Origin: Erythrobasidium yunnanense
Taxonomy: Eukaryota; Basidiomycota; Cystobasidiomycetes; Erythrobasidiales; Erythrobasidiaceae
Direction of reading: 5' to 3'
Length of the DNA: 64,000 bases
NCBI GenBank assembly: GCA_001600175.1
Contig: BCJC01000006.1
Location: 124,001 to 188,000, forward strand
In this document: positions 1 through 11,672 of the stretch, in pieces
How the letters are laid out: every line of letters begins with the position of its first letter
Numbering within the stretch: position 1 is the stretch's first letter
Position numbers and translations under genes: made by a program
Notes under the pieces: model-generated
What the model was told of the DNA's origin: nothing
Databases searched by the model: none
The model's input: the letters and a program-made list of their open reading frames with translations, nothing else

Positions 1-310
1 CCGCGACCTTTTCGCCGGGTGCCTCGTCCGTGCAGTAGACGTAGCCAGCTTGTCTCAGCTGCGGGGTGAACATTTCCCAGAAGTTTGCACAGTATATCCT
101 CCGTTGGGCTCTCGGTGAGATCGACGATGCAGAAAGCTTTTCTGGACGAGCTGGCACACTTTCGCGTTCCATGCATATCTGTTTGTCGTGGCTGGCATTC
201 CTTGAAGTTATCGGGCTAGGTTTGCTGCCACCGCTTCGAGTTCTACTGCGTGGGTTGGCGATACCGGTACTGGTAGAACTGCTTTTGCGACTTTCGAATG
301 GAGAGCTCAT
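1..310 (-). CDS. Kinase-like protein paralogue, N-terminal part (runs off left edge)
   Basis: An open frame begins at an ATG at 310 on the minus strand and stays open to the window edge, giving about 103 residues. The first 50 are Ser/Arg/Thr-rich (start MSSPFESRKSSSTSTG). Then comes a segment ending QLRQAGYVYCTDEAPGEKV. This layout resembles the start of the neighbouring kinase-like gene at 521-1816, which also begins MSS, has a Ser/Arg-rich head and then a W..(8)..QRAGY block. I infer two tandem same-strand paralogues. The catalytic part lies outside the window, so kinase identity is by analogy only. An overlapping plus-strand frame (66-350) is its shadow. Confidence 0.5.
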   Translation of the reverse strand, partial: MSSPFESRKSSSTSTGIANPRSRTRSGGSKPSPITSRNASHDKQICMERESVPARPEKLSASSISPRAQRRIYCANFWEMFTPQLRQAGYVYCTDEAPGEKVA

Positions 311-520
311 CTCACTTGATTCCTGTTGGCCAGAGCCAGACGATGTGTGAGCTAGCGGAGTCAGACACTCAAAATCTGCAAATCTGAAGGATGTGTCCCT
401 CGACAATCGTTGCGGCGGTGCTTCTCGATTAAACGTCTGACTGACCGATGGGTAGCATCTAATCGAATCGTGAACATGAGGTGTTCCTAGTGAGGATGGA
501 TCTTGCTGTGACTGTGTATC

Positions 521-1816
521 TCATGCATTGCCTAGCACTTCTAGGAGCCGCAGACAGCATTTCTGCATCTTGTTTTTGTGGACTTGAGGATCGATAGCTC
601 CAGTCGAGGAAGCATCGCGCATCGTTTGCAAGAGACGGGTCAGTCGAGGTAGAGGATAGCGTTTGAGCATCTTCGAGGTGCGCAATACAAGAAACCCGCG
701 AATCAGCGCTGCCCTCCCAGTCGCAATGAGCAGAAGAAGCAGAGTGACGCACCAGCTGAAAGCCATCCAAGAACATTTCCCCAACCTTCCTCATGTCGTC
801 CTCAAGCAGTGTTCTCCCATTTCTCGCCTCAGAATCGCGTACATAGATTGCGCTTCCGCGCTTGCTGGCTTCGAAATCTATGATTGTGATCTTGCGGGTC
901 TTAGGATGAACGAGGATGTTGCGCGCTGCTGTATCCACATGAGCGATCTCTTGCGAGTGGAGGAAGGCATAGGCCTATCAAAAACAATCCACGCTCAGCG
1001 ACTCATCCTACTCAGGGGACATGGAGATGATGCGGAAGCTGCACCTACCTCGAAGACGGAGACTATGAAGTCTAGCCAGGAATCAGGAGTCTTCCAGAAG
1101 TTCTGCTCTCCGAAAAGAGCAGACATGATCCCGCTTGGCTCCATGACGATGAAGGTGCAAGACCAGATATCGTGCTTTGTATATAGCGTGTCGAGGAGGC
1201 CTACCGCACACATAGATATATCAGTGATAGTCCGCTCTGCTTCTGGAATGAGCGGTGACTTACGGACTGTATGATTATGCTTTTTCGCTCGCAAATCTGG
1301 ACTGTTCAGAGATTGCATGATCTCTAATTCCTGGCTTTTTTCATCCTTCTTCTCCAGTATCCTTCTAACAATCACAAGTTTCCTATCCTTCACCCGCTTC
1401 GCTTTTCGAACTAGATCCCAAGCCTTATCAGGGAAGATGTCCGCATTATACTGATCTCTGTGTTCTTCTGTATCAGGAGTAGAGCTTGTTGATGCATTTG
1501 TGCCTTCAGATGACGGCAGCTGTAGACGGTAGCCTGCTCTCTGGATCTCTCGATCCATGATTGCCCAATATCGAGATGAGCGTAAGCGAAATGGAGGCCC
1601 GCTTGAATTGCTGCGACTACGGCAGAGCCTTCGTCCGCGATCCTGACAGGCACTACTGCAGGAGGAAGAGCGTGAAGAGGATGATGAGGGGCGGCCGCGC
1701 TGCTTCACGCTAGAGGAAAGCTTCGGATTCGTTTTGCTGCTGCTAGTTGACATTAATGATGTGCGGCTGATGCCTCTGTTACCAGCGCGATTTGAAGACG
1801 GCTCGTCTGAACTCAT
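521..1816 (-). CDS. Protein kinase-like (atypical fungal kinase fold)
   Basis: Several exons encode a Ser/Arg-rich head (about 75 residues) followed by a compact kinase-like domain. Visible elements are an N-lobe strand KLVIVRRILEKKDEKSQE with a candidate helix-C Glu, a hinge-like FIVMEPSG, a catalytic-loop motif HVDTAARNIL (H-x-D..N) and a metal-binding DFE (IIDFEAS) in place of DFG. A short C-lobe ends YPLPRLTRLLQTM..LLEVLGNA. Introns are inferred at about 1200-1270, where they join NHTV to LLDTLYTK, at about 970-1050, where they join FIVSVFE to AYAFLHSQ, and near 700. The DFE/HVD combination is typical of small fungal protein-kinase-like or APH-like families rather than classical Ser/Thr kinases. 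Substrate is unknown. It lies beside a truncated likely paralogue at the left edge. Confidence 0.65.
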
Positions 1817-2349
1817 TGTTTGCCGATCACTATCAGGGCTGTAGGTGTGAATGCGGGAGGGTGGTCAGCGCAATAGCAAGGCTGGATGACTAGCCAGTGA
1901 GTCTCTGTCTCCTCAGAGTGAATACAAGAGTAGCAGAGCGAAAAGGCGATGCTGAATGTCCAGCAAGCGTCTGACAAAAGGACCTCTCCCGCAGCGCGGC
2001 AGAATGCGAGAGGAGAGGTATGGGCAGGAACTTGAAGTTGAGCTTTGAGACATCAGTCATGAGTAATGTATGATGAGATGTCGCGGCACGAGCGCCTCTG
2101 GGAGGAAATACGGATCGAAGACAGGTACAGTTTATTGCAATCCGAGCTGGATGAAGGTAGCTGCATCCATGATAGTCCACGTTTTGTGAAGTGAGAGGAC
2201 TGTGTTGTCCTTGCTTGTTGTAGGTAAAGCTCGATGCCATCGAAGACGAGGTGACGTCTTGCTCGCGATTCCGACGACCTTGCTCCCAATTCTGGCAGGT
2301 GTTACGTTCTTGTCTACATACCACCACTCCCATCAATACGATATAAACC
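1817..2349. promoter_or_regulatory. Divergent intergenic region, kinase-like gene / DUF2945 gene
   Basis: This 533-nt gap separates the start codons of the kinase-like gene (minus) and the DUF2945 gene (plus), so it should carry both promoters. Several frames stay open in it, but none has recognisable protein character. I see no convincing motif beyond an AT-rich ACGATATAAACC just before the downstream ATG. Confidence 0.4.
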
Positions 2350-2876
2350 ATGGCAGATCAAGTCAAGAAAGGCGACACTGTATCGTGCGTGTTCATCTTC
2401 CAGTCGAGCGGAGTCCAAGGATCAAGAAGCTGACCGGTTCGATTGTCCGCAGATGGAACTGGGGCAGCGGTGTATGCATATCTTCTTCCAAGAGCATGTC
2501 AACACTCTGCGAACGACGAAAGCTGACTTTTCCTTCGACCGTCCTCGATTCGATGTGATCAAAGCAACCCGAGGGCACTGTCAAGTCTGTCAATGAGGAC
2601 GAGACAACTATCAAGAGCAAGAACAACAAGGACATCAAGAAGAAGGGTACTGAGGATAACCCAGCGTGGGTCCTCCTGCTTCATTCATTCATCTATCACA
2701 GCTCATTGTTGACGCTTTGTCCTTTGTCAATGCCAGCGTCGAAATTGAGCAGGAGAACGGCGTGAGTACTGAGTAGAGTTCTCAGTAATCTGATGAGTAA
2801 TAGAGCTGATGTATCATTGCTGTCGCAGAATCCCGTCTTGAAGAAGGCCAGCGAGCTCAACGAGGTTGACGCTTAG
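2350..2876 (+). CDS. DUF2945 / hypervirulence-associated TUDOR-domain protein
   Basis: Five exons give a protein of about 75 residues starting MADQVKKGDTVSWNWGSG, then QPEGTVKSVNEDETTIKSK, and ending in ASELNEVDA. The K-G-D-x-V-x-W-x-W-G-S-G opening, the x-G-x-V turn and the final NPVLKKASELN match the DUF2945 (HVA1 TUDOR) family of small fungal and bacterial proteins. The exons cover essentially the whole domain, which is the family's usual size. The first intron joins ..GDTVS to WNWGSG, the second starts after GGT, and the last two are short. The name comes from a Cryptococcus protein linked to virulence and metabolism. The biochemical role is not established. Confidence 0.85.
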
Positions 2877-3719
2877 GCAATCCATCAAGCCATACCCGCG
2901 TACAAGCACATCTTTGTAGCCATTCCATTCACACTTCAGACTACAGATATTATACAATACCATTCTGCCGCATTATTGGCTGTCAACAATGAAGTCTGCC
3001 GTTTATGCATGGCTGCACGGATGTCTCGGGCGTGTGACATTTGTCGTTGCTCTTCCCTAATTCGACTGATAAGAACATCGCTCGAGCGTTGATGTGATGG
3101 ATCTGAGCGCAGTCTTGCTCTTCCTTTGCTGTTGAGACCTGACGATGACGAGGGCTGATGACGACGACGACGATGATGATGCTTGGTGTTGTGATGATGA
3201 CAGAACGCGTCTTCATAGGCGCGTAGATATGTTGTAACTAGTGTTTGAGTAGATGTTGAATGCAATAATGCACTGCGATGCCAGAGTGCCCTCGACGCGT
3301 CTCCCTAGGACTGTGATCGGAGTGATCGAGGAATTGCAATAAACAAACAGCGCCCAAAGAGAGGACTGCTGCTGCGCGCTAGCGGAGGGAAAGAAGAGGA
3401 CATAGCTGTACTGCATTGCACAGACCTCTTCCCTCTTGCCAACCGACCGACTGACCCTCACAAAGGACCTTACACTCTTTTTCAAGACTCCCTCCCTCTC
3501 CCTCTCCCTCTCCCTTACTCTCATTCTCAGCAAGATAACACCTCCTTACATTCTTTCAGGAGGGTTACACTTTTCAAGAATTCAAGACTTCGGATTAAAC
3601 ACTTTCCACCCTTTCAACACTTGGTCCATCAAGGCGCCAAAGAAGGCCTGTACTCCCCCTTCTAACACTTTCCATACCACATTCGACTGGTCGAACAACA
3701 CCAATACTACTAAACAACA
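2877..3719. promoter_or_regulatory. Intergenic / promoter with CT-rich tract before the GH128 gene
   Basis: This 843-nt gap lies between two plus-strand genes. Nothing in it reads as a protein. At about 3480-3530 there is a strong pyrimidine tract (repeated CCCTCT units). It is followed by CT- and AC-rich sequence up to the ATG at 3720, as is common in fungal promoters and 5' leaders of highly expressed cell-wall genes. Confidence 0.45.
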
Positions 3720-5697
3720 ATGGCTCCCATATTCAAGACATCCCTCGCCTTACTCAGCGTATCAGCAGCACTGCTATCGAGCATAGACGGCGTGAACGCA
3801 AAAAAACACAACCACAACTATGGACGACATATGAAGATGGCAAAGAGAGGATCACTGTTTGAGGATCTCAGCAAGAGAGCAGATGAACTGGCGCCGTTTG
3901 GGTATGATAGATGTGAGTGGACGAGCGTTAGCGAGTACCCAGCGAGCGCGAGCGTTAGCGAGGCCAGCGAGCACAGACCAGCGAAGCGTTAGCGAGCATG
4001 CAGCATAGAGAGCGGCGAGCGTTAGCGAGCAGCCTCTTATCACTGCACGCTGCAATAGCTGCAGAGTGCTGTGCTCTTTACTCTCATCTCACATTCCCTC
4101 CCTCCTCCGCCTCGACGCGCACAGACCCGCACGTGCTTTGCTTGGCTTTATCCGCAAACAACACGATCAATCTCCCATTTCAATCACGCATACTGACGCA
4201 TTACTCTCTCTTGTGTGATTGTCTACAGGCGGAGTAGCGCGCTCCAAGCCATACGTCAAGAAGCCCTCTGCGTCCCCTCAGCCTTCGAGCAAGTGGAAGC
4301 CTTGTCCTCCCGGAACGCCCGCGTACGAGGCTGCTCAAGCAGACTCGAATGGCGAAGATGATGATGGTGAAGATGGCGCAAACGATCAGGAGGCTGTAAC
4401 AACTACTTCGTCGTACTACGACGATGGAAAGAACTATAAAGTCGAGGTTGTCACTGGAACCGGATCAGCTACGAAGACTGGCGCTGCTGCCGCTCTAGGA
4501 AACGTCGATGCTGGTAACGATAACGTTGATGGTGCATCTGCGACCGCTGCACCCGCATCGACCTGGGTTCCCGAGTCCAGCTCTGCTACTTCTGCACCCG
4601 CCGCCGTCCCTACTCCATCTGAGTCGTCATCTTCATGGTCTGAGTTTTCGTCATCTTCATCATGGACTCCCGAGCCTGCTCCTTCATCCTCATCTTCGTC
4701 CGATGATATCCCAGTAGCCTCGCCAAAGACAAAAGTCAACCTCGTCAAGCCTGTAGGAGGATGGGGTGAACAGCCCGCTTCTTCCTCCTCCTCGAAGGAA
4801 GTAGCTGCTCCTGCTCCATCACCTCAGACTCCTGCCCCCGCACCTGCACCTGCACCTGCAACTCCCGCAACCCAGGATGGACAAGGAATGCTCGGACTTA
4901 CCTGGGACTGGCTGAACGTGAGTTGTGCTCTTCCGCAGAAAGGGCAGTGAAGGATCAGTGAGCTAATGTGAATATAATGTAACTTGCAGCCATCTGGCGC
5001 ACTTGCAGCTTGGGCCGGCGCCAAACGAGTCTACACCTGGTCTGCCTTCCCTCCCTCTGATCCTCTCCCCGGCGGGATGGAGTGGTATCCTCAGTACTGG
5101 GGTCCCGGCAAGCAGGGTGATTTCGAAGCCCAAGTCGCTCGAGGCATCATCAAGCCCGGCATGACTATTCTCGGTTACAACGAGCCCGACCAAGCTGGAC
5201 AAGCCAACTTGGGCATTCAGGACGGTATCAACTCTTACCTTGCACAAATCACACCGTATGCGGACCAGGGCTACAGACTCGCCACTCCAGGATGCACGTC
5301 CGACGATAATGGCTTCAACTGGATCAAGGGTTTCGTAGATGGATGTGCAGGAAGATGCAAGTTCTCAGTCCTCCAGACTCACTACTACGGCACGGACGCA
5401 GATAAATTCATCGCATACATCCAGAACCTATACGATACCTTCGGACTACCAATCATCGTCTCTGAATACTCGGCAGAGACATTCGGAAACGGTCCTGCAT
5501 TGTCCAAAGGAGAAGTACACGCATACGTACAGAAGACACAAGACTGGCTCAAAGCACAATCGTTTGTGGAATCATACTTCTACTTCGGACCAATCACGTC
5601 TGGTCAGATGGGTGGTGTAAATCTCAACAACCAGATGATCAGCGATAGTGGTGCAATCAACGACCTCGGCTGGCAGTACCTCAACTCCGGAAAGTAG
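3720..5697 (+). CDS. Secreted GH128-type (Asl1-like) beta-1,3-glucanase
   Basis: Three exons. Residues 1-27 form a signal peptide (MAPIFKTSLALLSVSAALLS..GVNA). A long linker rich in Ser, Pro, Ala and acidic residues follows, typical of cell-wall proteins, then a catalytic domain of about 230 residues. The catalytic domain shows the family hallmarks: KRVYTW, PQYWGPG, ILGYNEPDQAGQAN (E is the likely acid/base), QTHYYGTDADKF and IIVSEYSAETF (E is the likely nucleophile). GH128 proteins are beta-1,3-glucanases acting on wall glucan, so a role in wall remodelling is likely. The first intron (3913-4228, 316 nt) is far longer than others here and carries a repeat. The second removes about 70 nt after WDWLN. 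The plus-strand start has a good context (ACAACAATGG). Confidence 0.9.
3921..4030. repeat. Four-copy GAGCGTTAGCGAG repeat inside the first GH128 intron
   Basis: The core AGCGTTAGCGAG occurs four times, at about 3924, 3951, 3985 and 4018, spaced 27-34 nt. Variant GCGAGC units lie between the copies. The repeats sit just after the splice donor (GTGAGT at 3913) of a 316-nt intron. No inverted-repeat ends or coding potential are seen. Confidence 0.8.
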
Positions 5698-6630
5698 GCG
5701 CCGCCGCGCTTCCTACTCCAGTAGCCATCCTTCCGATTCTTCTCAAAGGCAATCAAGTTACCCCCCGTCATCATTCGATATCCGCACACCTTACGGTTCT
5801 GCAACCCTGCTAGAAGTTTCTCTCTCCAAGACTGTCGAATATTCCCTCTTTCTCTTTTCTTCATGGCTGGTAAACCTCTTTATTTCTGCTCTACTTTTAG
5901 TTCCCACTGATCATTGGTGAGTGAGCACGCTTTCCTTCTTGAAATGGATTATGTGCTGATGTGATTCGTCTACCATTAGCTAAGCCTCTTCCGAACTATG
6001 GTTTCCTGTCTTTCCAAGGGAATGCAAGCTACATACACAATCACCTGGAAGAACGTATTTCACTCCACCGCAGAGGCACGCACCCAACTTACACTCAAAG
6101 CACAACGAGCCGATCAACACACCATCTCCTTCCCCTCTCCTTCCTTTTCGTCTTTCAATAGCTAGTCTGTGAACATGACGATTACTTTATATTCTTGTGT
6201 AATATGCTACACTTTCTATTCCCGCTAGTTCGGTGAATTCACCTCTTCCTCTTCTTTACCTCGTTGATCAGGATTGGTCTAGCTTTCGTGCGTGCGGAAA
6301 TGGATACCTTCTTCCTTCTTTCATCGCTATCTGATTGATGTACGCCTTGTACGGTTACCTTTAAATCGCTGGTTTGCCTTAGCTCTAATTTGAAGAGGGA
6401 GTTTATAACCTGCTGCTTGACTGACATCTACTGCTTGTCGGAACACATTACTTCTCGACTACTCGTTCTTGATCAATGCCCAGCAGTCTCGATTTGGACT
6501 GGAAACGCAGCCAGACAGCAAGAGCGTGAAAAAGGCTAGAGACTGATCTGCGCCAACTCAAGCGTCTCTGGATCCTCTATACCACAAGCAACTGCTGATA
6601 CTGGATACCTCTCCTCCTGTTCTGCTCAAT
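5698..6630. other. Intergenic stretch after the GH128 gene, nothing recognised
   Basis: This 933-nt gap lies between two plus-strand genes. The sequence is rich in short pyrimidine runs. Short open frames on both strands lack coding character. It presumably contains the GH128 3' UTR and the promoter of the next gene. I see no repeat or RNA structure I can support. Confidence 0.35.
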
Positions 6631-7397
6631 ATGCCCTCCCTTCTTGGTGTTCTATCCGGCTTATGGCCACGCAAAGCCGGAGAAAGCCCTCCACCCTACC
6701 CTGCTGCAAACACTCGGACTGAAGTGTTGGAGCACGTCGAGTGCGTAAATATGCGCCAGAGACTGTGGTGAAACAGCTGATGGGCGTTGGAACAGTTTCA
6801 TGCAACCACGCCTGCGACAGCTCCAGTACCACTTTCATCCGCATTCGGATGGCGACAACCATAACTTCATTGTAAGTATTCCTCCCCTATCACTCAGATG
6901 TACCATGTGATGTTGGCTGAGATGTGTCAACTCAGGACGCCCTTCTATCCGATCTCCAAGATATTAAGCACATCTGCACCGACGATAATGCCTCTATGTT
7001 CGATGCGTTGTTATCGCCTATCCTACCACACCTGAATGAACTGGTGGTCCTGAAGACAAAGCCATGCGAATGGGTCGACTACTGCCAGCTGAGGCTCGGA
7101 GGTCTGTACACCCGATTCCTATGGCGGCAACTCCTCTCGGCTATTCTTTCAATCGACGATCAAGCATACAGTAAATCGATATACCGGCTTTCTTGGCATA
7201 AGAAAGCGGACGCACTCAAACAAGAGTCGGTAAAGGATTCCTACCAAGAGAGATGGCCAGGACACAGTGATCTCGAGATACTCTGGCCCACAGACTGGTT
7301 CAGCAATAGTTGCAAGTGTCGACCGAACTGCGCTGTCCGACCGAAATGCAGCTGGTCTTGGCTCAAGTCGCACAAACGGCCAAGGTCCGGATACTAA
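6631..7397 (+). CDS. Unknown protein with Cys-rich C-terminus
   Basis: A spliced gene is supported mainly by its last two exons. One reads GRWNSFMQPRLRQLQYHF..DNHNFI and joins, through a GTAAGT..CTCAG intron (about 6872-6938), to DALLSDLQDIKHICTDD. The latter continues as one frame of about 150 residues to a stop at 7395-7397. The tail NSCKCRPNCAVRPKC has four Cys in a short space. The 5' exon is uncertain. An ATG at 6631 opens a plausible frame (MPSLLGVLSGLWPRKAGE), but I could not find one clean splice into the next exon. No family is recognised and no signal peptide is obvious. Confidence 0.4.
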
Positions 7398-7638
7398 TAT
7401 AGCATCAGCCTTGCTTTCATTACGGCTGTCGTCAGTCGCGCATTACATTTCAGTCGTCTAGCAGTGTCCTTCCTTTCCCTGTAGCTTCCCCGTCATGCGT
7501 ATTTTGTGCATATGTCTTCATTCTCATTAAGCAGATGACTCATATTCTCAGCTGTATTCTAGTTGAAATGAAGCCTACTTCGTTGGCCTTTACTTCGTTG
7601 GTTGATTGGACGGCGATATGTAGAGAGCCTGGCAAGAC

Positions 7639-9089
7639 ATGTCATGGGCGTGGCCTTCTGCTTCACTCCTGCTCCCGCCTCTTGTTCTCACGTTGCAGGC
7701 TTCTCTTCTTCAAGTTCCTCAATCCTCCGCCTTGCGTATCTTTCGGTTCTTGCTAGGGATTCTATCAAGCATCACGATCTATACGAGCTGCTCTACCTTT
7801 TTCGAACCGAAGAAGAACTTTATCCTCTTCAATGCAGTGATACATATCGCTAAAGCTTGGGCCATACTGCGGAGCATAGAATTCGCGACTGCTCGACATC
7901 AGTACTTCTGGATCGGATATCAACGCGCATATGATCCGCAAGAACGGCCTTTGAGAAGCAAGGAAGAGATAAACAGAAGCGTATTACAGGCTATCTACTA
8001 TGGATGGGCTTGCGTCTGTAGCATGTACGGGCTAGCTAAACGACTTCGATAAGTCACAGAGATACTGATTCTGTGCGAGACAGGCGCGGGATAGGATGGG
8101 ACTGGGGTATTTCAGGGAAGAACATACCTACAACTCATCCTCTGGACTCCAATCTGGCCTTCGTAGCCTCCCTTCTTATCAGGATAGCCTGGCTGCATCC
8201 CGCGACTGTCGCTTCCGTAGCGTTTCTCAAGCTCTCACGCGAGACAGGAAGTACAGGGAAAGCTCTCGAGTACCTCTTAGGCTTGAACCTCGATCCCAAG
8301 ATAAGCTGGCTCGCTGGACTCGTAGGCAATGTTATGAGTTTCGGCGTAGGACTATTCGCTACTCTCGAATTAGGATATGCACTCCTCACTCTTCTGGCGT
8401 TTGTCTCTACGAACATACTTCGCCTTCTACTACCCCAATCGCTGGCGCCCGCACTATTCGAGAAACGAGCTTGGCCGAGGTTGATGAACAGACCGTATCG
8501 AGGTACTTCGCTCTCTGAGTTCTGGGGCAAGAGGTGGCATGCTCTGTTCAGGAGGCAGTATGTGTTTCTGGGCTCGTTACCTGCAACAAGGATAGCGGAA
8601 AGGCTAGGGGCGGGCCAGCAGACACAGCGGGCTTTCGGTCTTATGGCTGCTTTCTTCCTCAGCGGAGTCATGCACGAAGCTTGTGAGTATAATGTATGTC
8701 AGCACAGAAGTATAGAACTCTGACACTACGCTGCGATCCAGACAATGCAGCCACGCCATGGTTACCGCGCGATCCATACTACCGCAGCTTCGCCTATTTC
8801 TTCGTTCAGAGCTTTGGTATCCTCCTCGAGAACATCTACAGACAGATCTCCGGCAAGCGAGTCTCTGGAATAGCAGGCTTCATCTGGACTTTCGCGTTTC
8901 TCTCTGTCACAGGGAGTTGGATGGGCGATTGCTGGTGAGCACAATCGCATGCCCGAGCTAGACCTCCACTGAGCGAAGCGTTGCATGAACAGGATCGACA
9001 GAGGGCTTGTCGACTACTTGCCGCCGGTCAACTATTGGGAATGGTGGAGAATCTATGTACCTCTTGGGTTCATCATGCCAGATCTGTAA
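7639..9089 (+). CDS. Wax-synthase / MBOAT-like membrane O-acyltransferase
   Basis: At least four exons encode a polytopic membrane protein. Family marks of fungal wax synthase-domain proteins are RGIGWDW near the first splice, then NRPYRGTSLSEFWGKRWH (FWGxRWH) and FLSGVMHEACEY, where GVMHE carries the likely catalytic His. The protein ends YWEWWRIYVPLGFIMPDL. Several hydrophobic spans are visible, for example VASLLIRIAWLHP and FGVGLFATLELGYALLTLL. The first intron (about 65 nt) runs from GTACGG to GAGACAG and joins ..VCSM to RGIGWDW. The family acylates alcohols or sugars at the ER or lipid-droplet membrane, and the acceptor here cannot be told. Preceding and following genes are unrelated. 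Confidence 0.8.
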
Positions 9090-9321
9090 GAGGTAATTTG
9101 ATCCGTAATAGTCTATGTAGCTAGAACAATCGAGCATTCAAAGCGGGACCCTCCATGCCATACGTGAAAGAGAAACTCGCAAAACATTCTATCTACTGCG
9201 TATGTACTGACTCAAGACTGACCCACTATGCTAAATCCAGATCGCATCTTATGCCTAGATACTCTAATTCTGAAATTTCTATGATTGATCGTCGTGCACC
9301 TGTGAAGATAGCAGGGCCTGC

Positions 9322-11672
9322 CTAATACGCGAACTTAAAGTCCCACCTCTTGGCTCCTTCGTCTTTCGTCGTCTCGACATACGTTTGTTGCTCCTGCCAT
9401 AGCCAAAGCGTCAACTTCCATGCCGACTAAGATTATGCTGACACCTGAACTCACCTCCGGTGTAAGAGCATTCCACTTCCTCTCCTTATATTTGTTTCGA
9501 AGCTTGTAGTATAGAGCGGCTGCAGGCGCTTGTAAGGTCGCGACTACACAGATGATGATGAGCTGCCTGTTTCCGCGACGGTCTGGGTTTCACAGTCAGT
9601 CAATTTCGTCCTTAAAGGCACGAAGCAGTCGAATTCTCACAAGACGGCGCGTCATCCGCCCGATATACGTTAGCAGCTCCCAGGGATTCGAAATGGAGGA
9701 TAATATTGTACCATGATGCCGAGACTGTGCGAGTTCGGACAGAGCCCGCATTTCGCGAGATCCAGGCTACGATCAATGGAATGCCTATCATGCGATTTGA
9801 GATGTAAGCAGAGATTCTCGGCTCGACTGGCTCGGTGCGTGACGTACTGGATGGCGTCGCTACAAGAAGAGCTGAGACTGCATAGGCAGCCCAAGGATGC
9901 AGCTCATTGACGGGCCTGATGTACAGAGTCACGAGGAAAGGAAGCGTCTGACGGAGGGTAGGCTTCAGCAATCGATACGTGGAGAACTTGCTCAGCCTTA
10001 CGTATAGCGCCATAAGACCAGTGCCGATCCAGCGCGATCCGATGCGCTCTGAGAACCAGATGCCCCCAACTGTATTGACGAGGCCTATGAAGTGCGCAGG
10101 GACTGCGATTGTACCCGCCAATGAGCTGTGTGTGCTGAAACTCGTATCAAAATGGCGCTTACTTGTAAGCAGATTTGTATTCGTGACAGTGAAGTGTAAC
10201 GTGGTCTTGAGAGTATAGGTGAGGTACGTTCCGATGGGTCTGCGACAAAGTCGGCATCAGGCGGAGCCATTGAAATTATTCAGGGGCATTGCTTACGAAG
10301 AAGGAATGCCAATGAGAAAGCCAATCAGATACAGCGGCCAGAGATCGTAGTCTTTGAAAGCATCGATAAACATAGTGAGAGTGAGACCCTGTCGATTGTG
10401 CATTTGTCCCTTGCCAGGATCATCTCGAAGGATCTTATTTGCGATGATTTTGTGCTGGCGCTCAGTAAACCATCCGTGTGGAGCTACGAAGCGACGCTTG
10501 GTCTGAGTCGGGCCAGGAACGAACATTACAAATCCAATCAGGCCGATGAGGAGAGTGATACAGCCCTCAATAAGGAAAAGATACCTCCTGGAAGCAGACA
10601 ACCGCTGAATCAGCAATAGGCTCGCCCATCTCCACGAAGAATCAGTTCACCATCCCGCGTAGCCACCAACGCCGTCGAGCTTGAGCAGGCCAACAGCGAT
10701 CAACGACATGAACATTGAACAGACCCTGGCAAAACCCCAGAACAAGCCAAGACGGAGCGGGAGCTCGAACTTGGTGTAGCTGCGGTCAAGATTCAGCACC
10801 TGAACATGGAGACCAGATCGAATGCTCTTACAAGTATGAAAAGTAGAGAACGGCGTCACACAGAAAGCCGCCTTGCGCCCACCCGAGAATGAAGCGTGTC
10901 GCCAAAAAGCCACTCTTGTTCTGCAGCCAAAATTGGCTCAGCCCAACTATGGACCAGGCGGTGATTTGTGCTGGGATCCAATAATCTGGACCAACGCGCT
11001 TCGAAATGAGTTGAGACGGTATCTCGGCCAGCAGAAAGCCAACCGAGAATAGCGTATTGCCGAGGTTGAAGTCATTTGTTGTGAGTTTAAGGTCCTTGAG
11101 AAGGCCAGCAGATACTGCGGACCCAACTTTGTGCAATATAAGCGCATCAGCTACGGTACGGCTTGTGTCTAACGGAAGATACACACTATTCGAGGTGTCC
11201 ATGTGAAGCGCCAAGAAACAGATCATCATCCACGCAGTGACTCTGAAATCCAAAATTCGTATGACGGCCTTTTCTTCTCGCCAGGTCCATCTGAAAGAAG
11301 GATCAAAATACTGAGATATTGTCAGTGATGAGATGCGTAGTAAGCTGTAGATCAGATTACCTGGTAGGATTCCCAGTTCGACTTGGGTTGAGCAGCGAGA
11401 GCCAGCTTCGGATCGTCGAAGACCGAAGCCTGAGTGGCCACTGCATCCAAATTGATGTCTTCTTTCTTCGTGAACAATTGGCGGAACCACGGCAACTGTT
11501 CGCGCTCTTCTAGATTCTTGCCAAACGCTGCAGCTTTGAAAGAGCTGGCATCCTTCTCGTCAGAAGGAGAATCTCCATCATACAGGTCATGCTTCTTGGG
11601 TTGTCCACTTTCAAGACTGTGTGCGACTGAGGTCTCCAGCACAGGCAGATTCGCAACGGGAGCAGAAGCCAT
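9322..11672 (-). CDS. MFS transporter, allantoate permease / sulfonate-type anion:cation symporter family
   Basis: About eight exons. The hydrophilic N-terminus (about 100 residues, start MASAPVANLPVLETS) contains the DPKLALAAQPKS block. Next comes FRWTWREEKAVIRILDFRV, the entry to TM1 in Dal5/TNA1-type carriers. TM segments include AWMMICFLALHMDTSNS, TLFSVGFLLAEIPSQLISKRVGPDYWIP and FLATRFILGWAQGGFL. The C-terminus ends AKRWDFKFAY, typical of the family. Members import small organic anions such as allantoate, nicotinate, pantothenate or sulfonates with protons across the plasma membrane. The gene is divergent from a TauD-type dioxygenase (12496-14250), which favours sulfonates or related organosulfur compounds as substrate. 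That part is inference from context. Confidence 0.8.

Noticed and set aside
5604-6427. Short frames downstream of the GH128 gene on both strands
   Set aside because: No protein character, splice context or motif.
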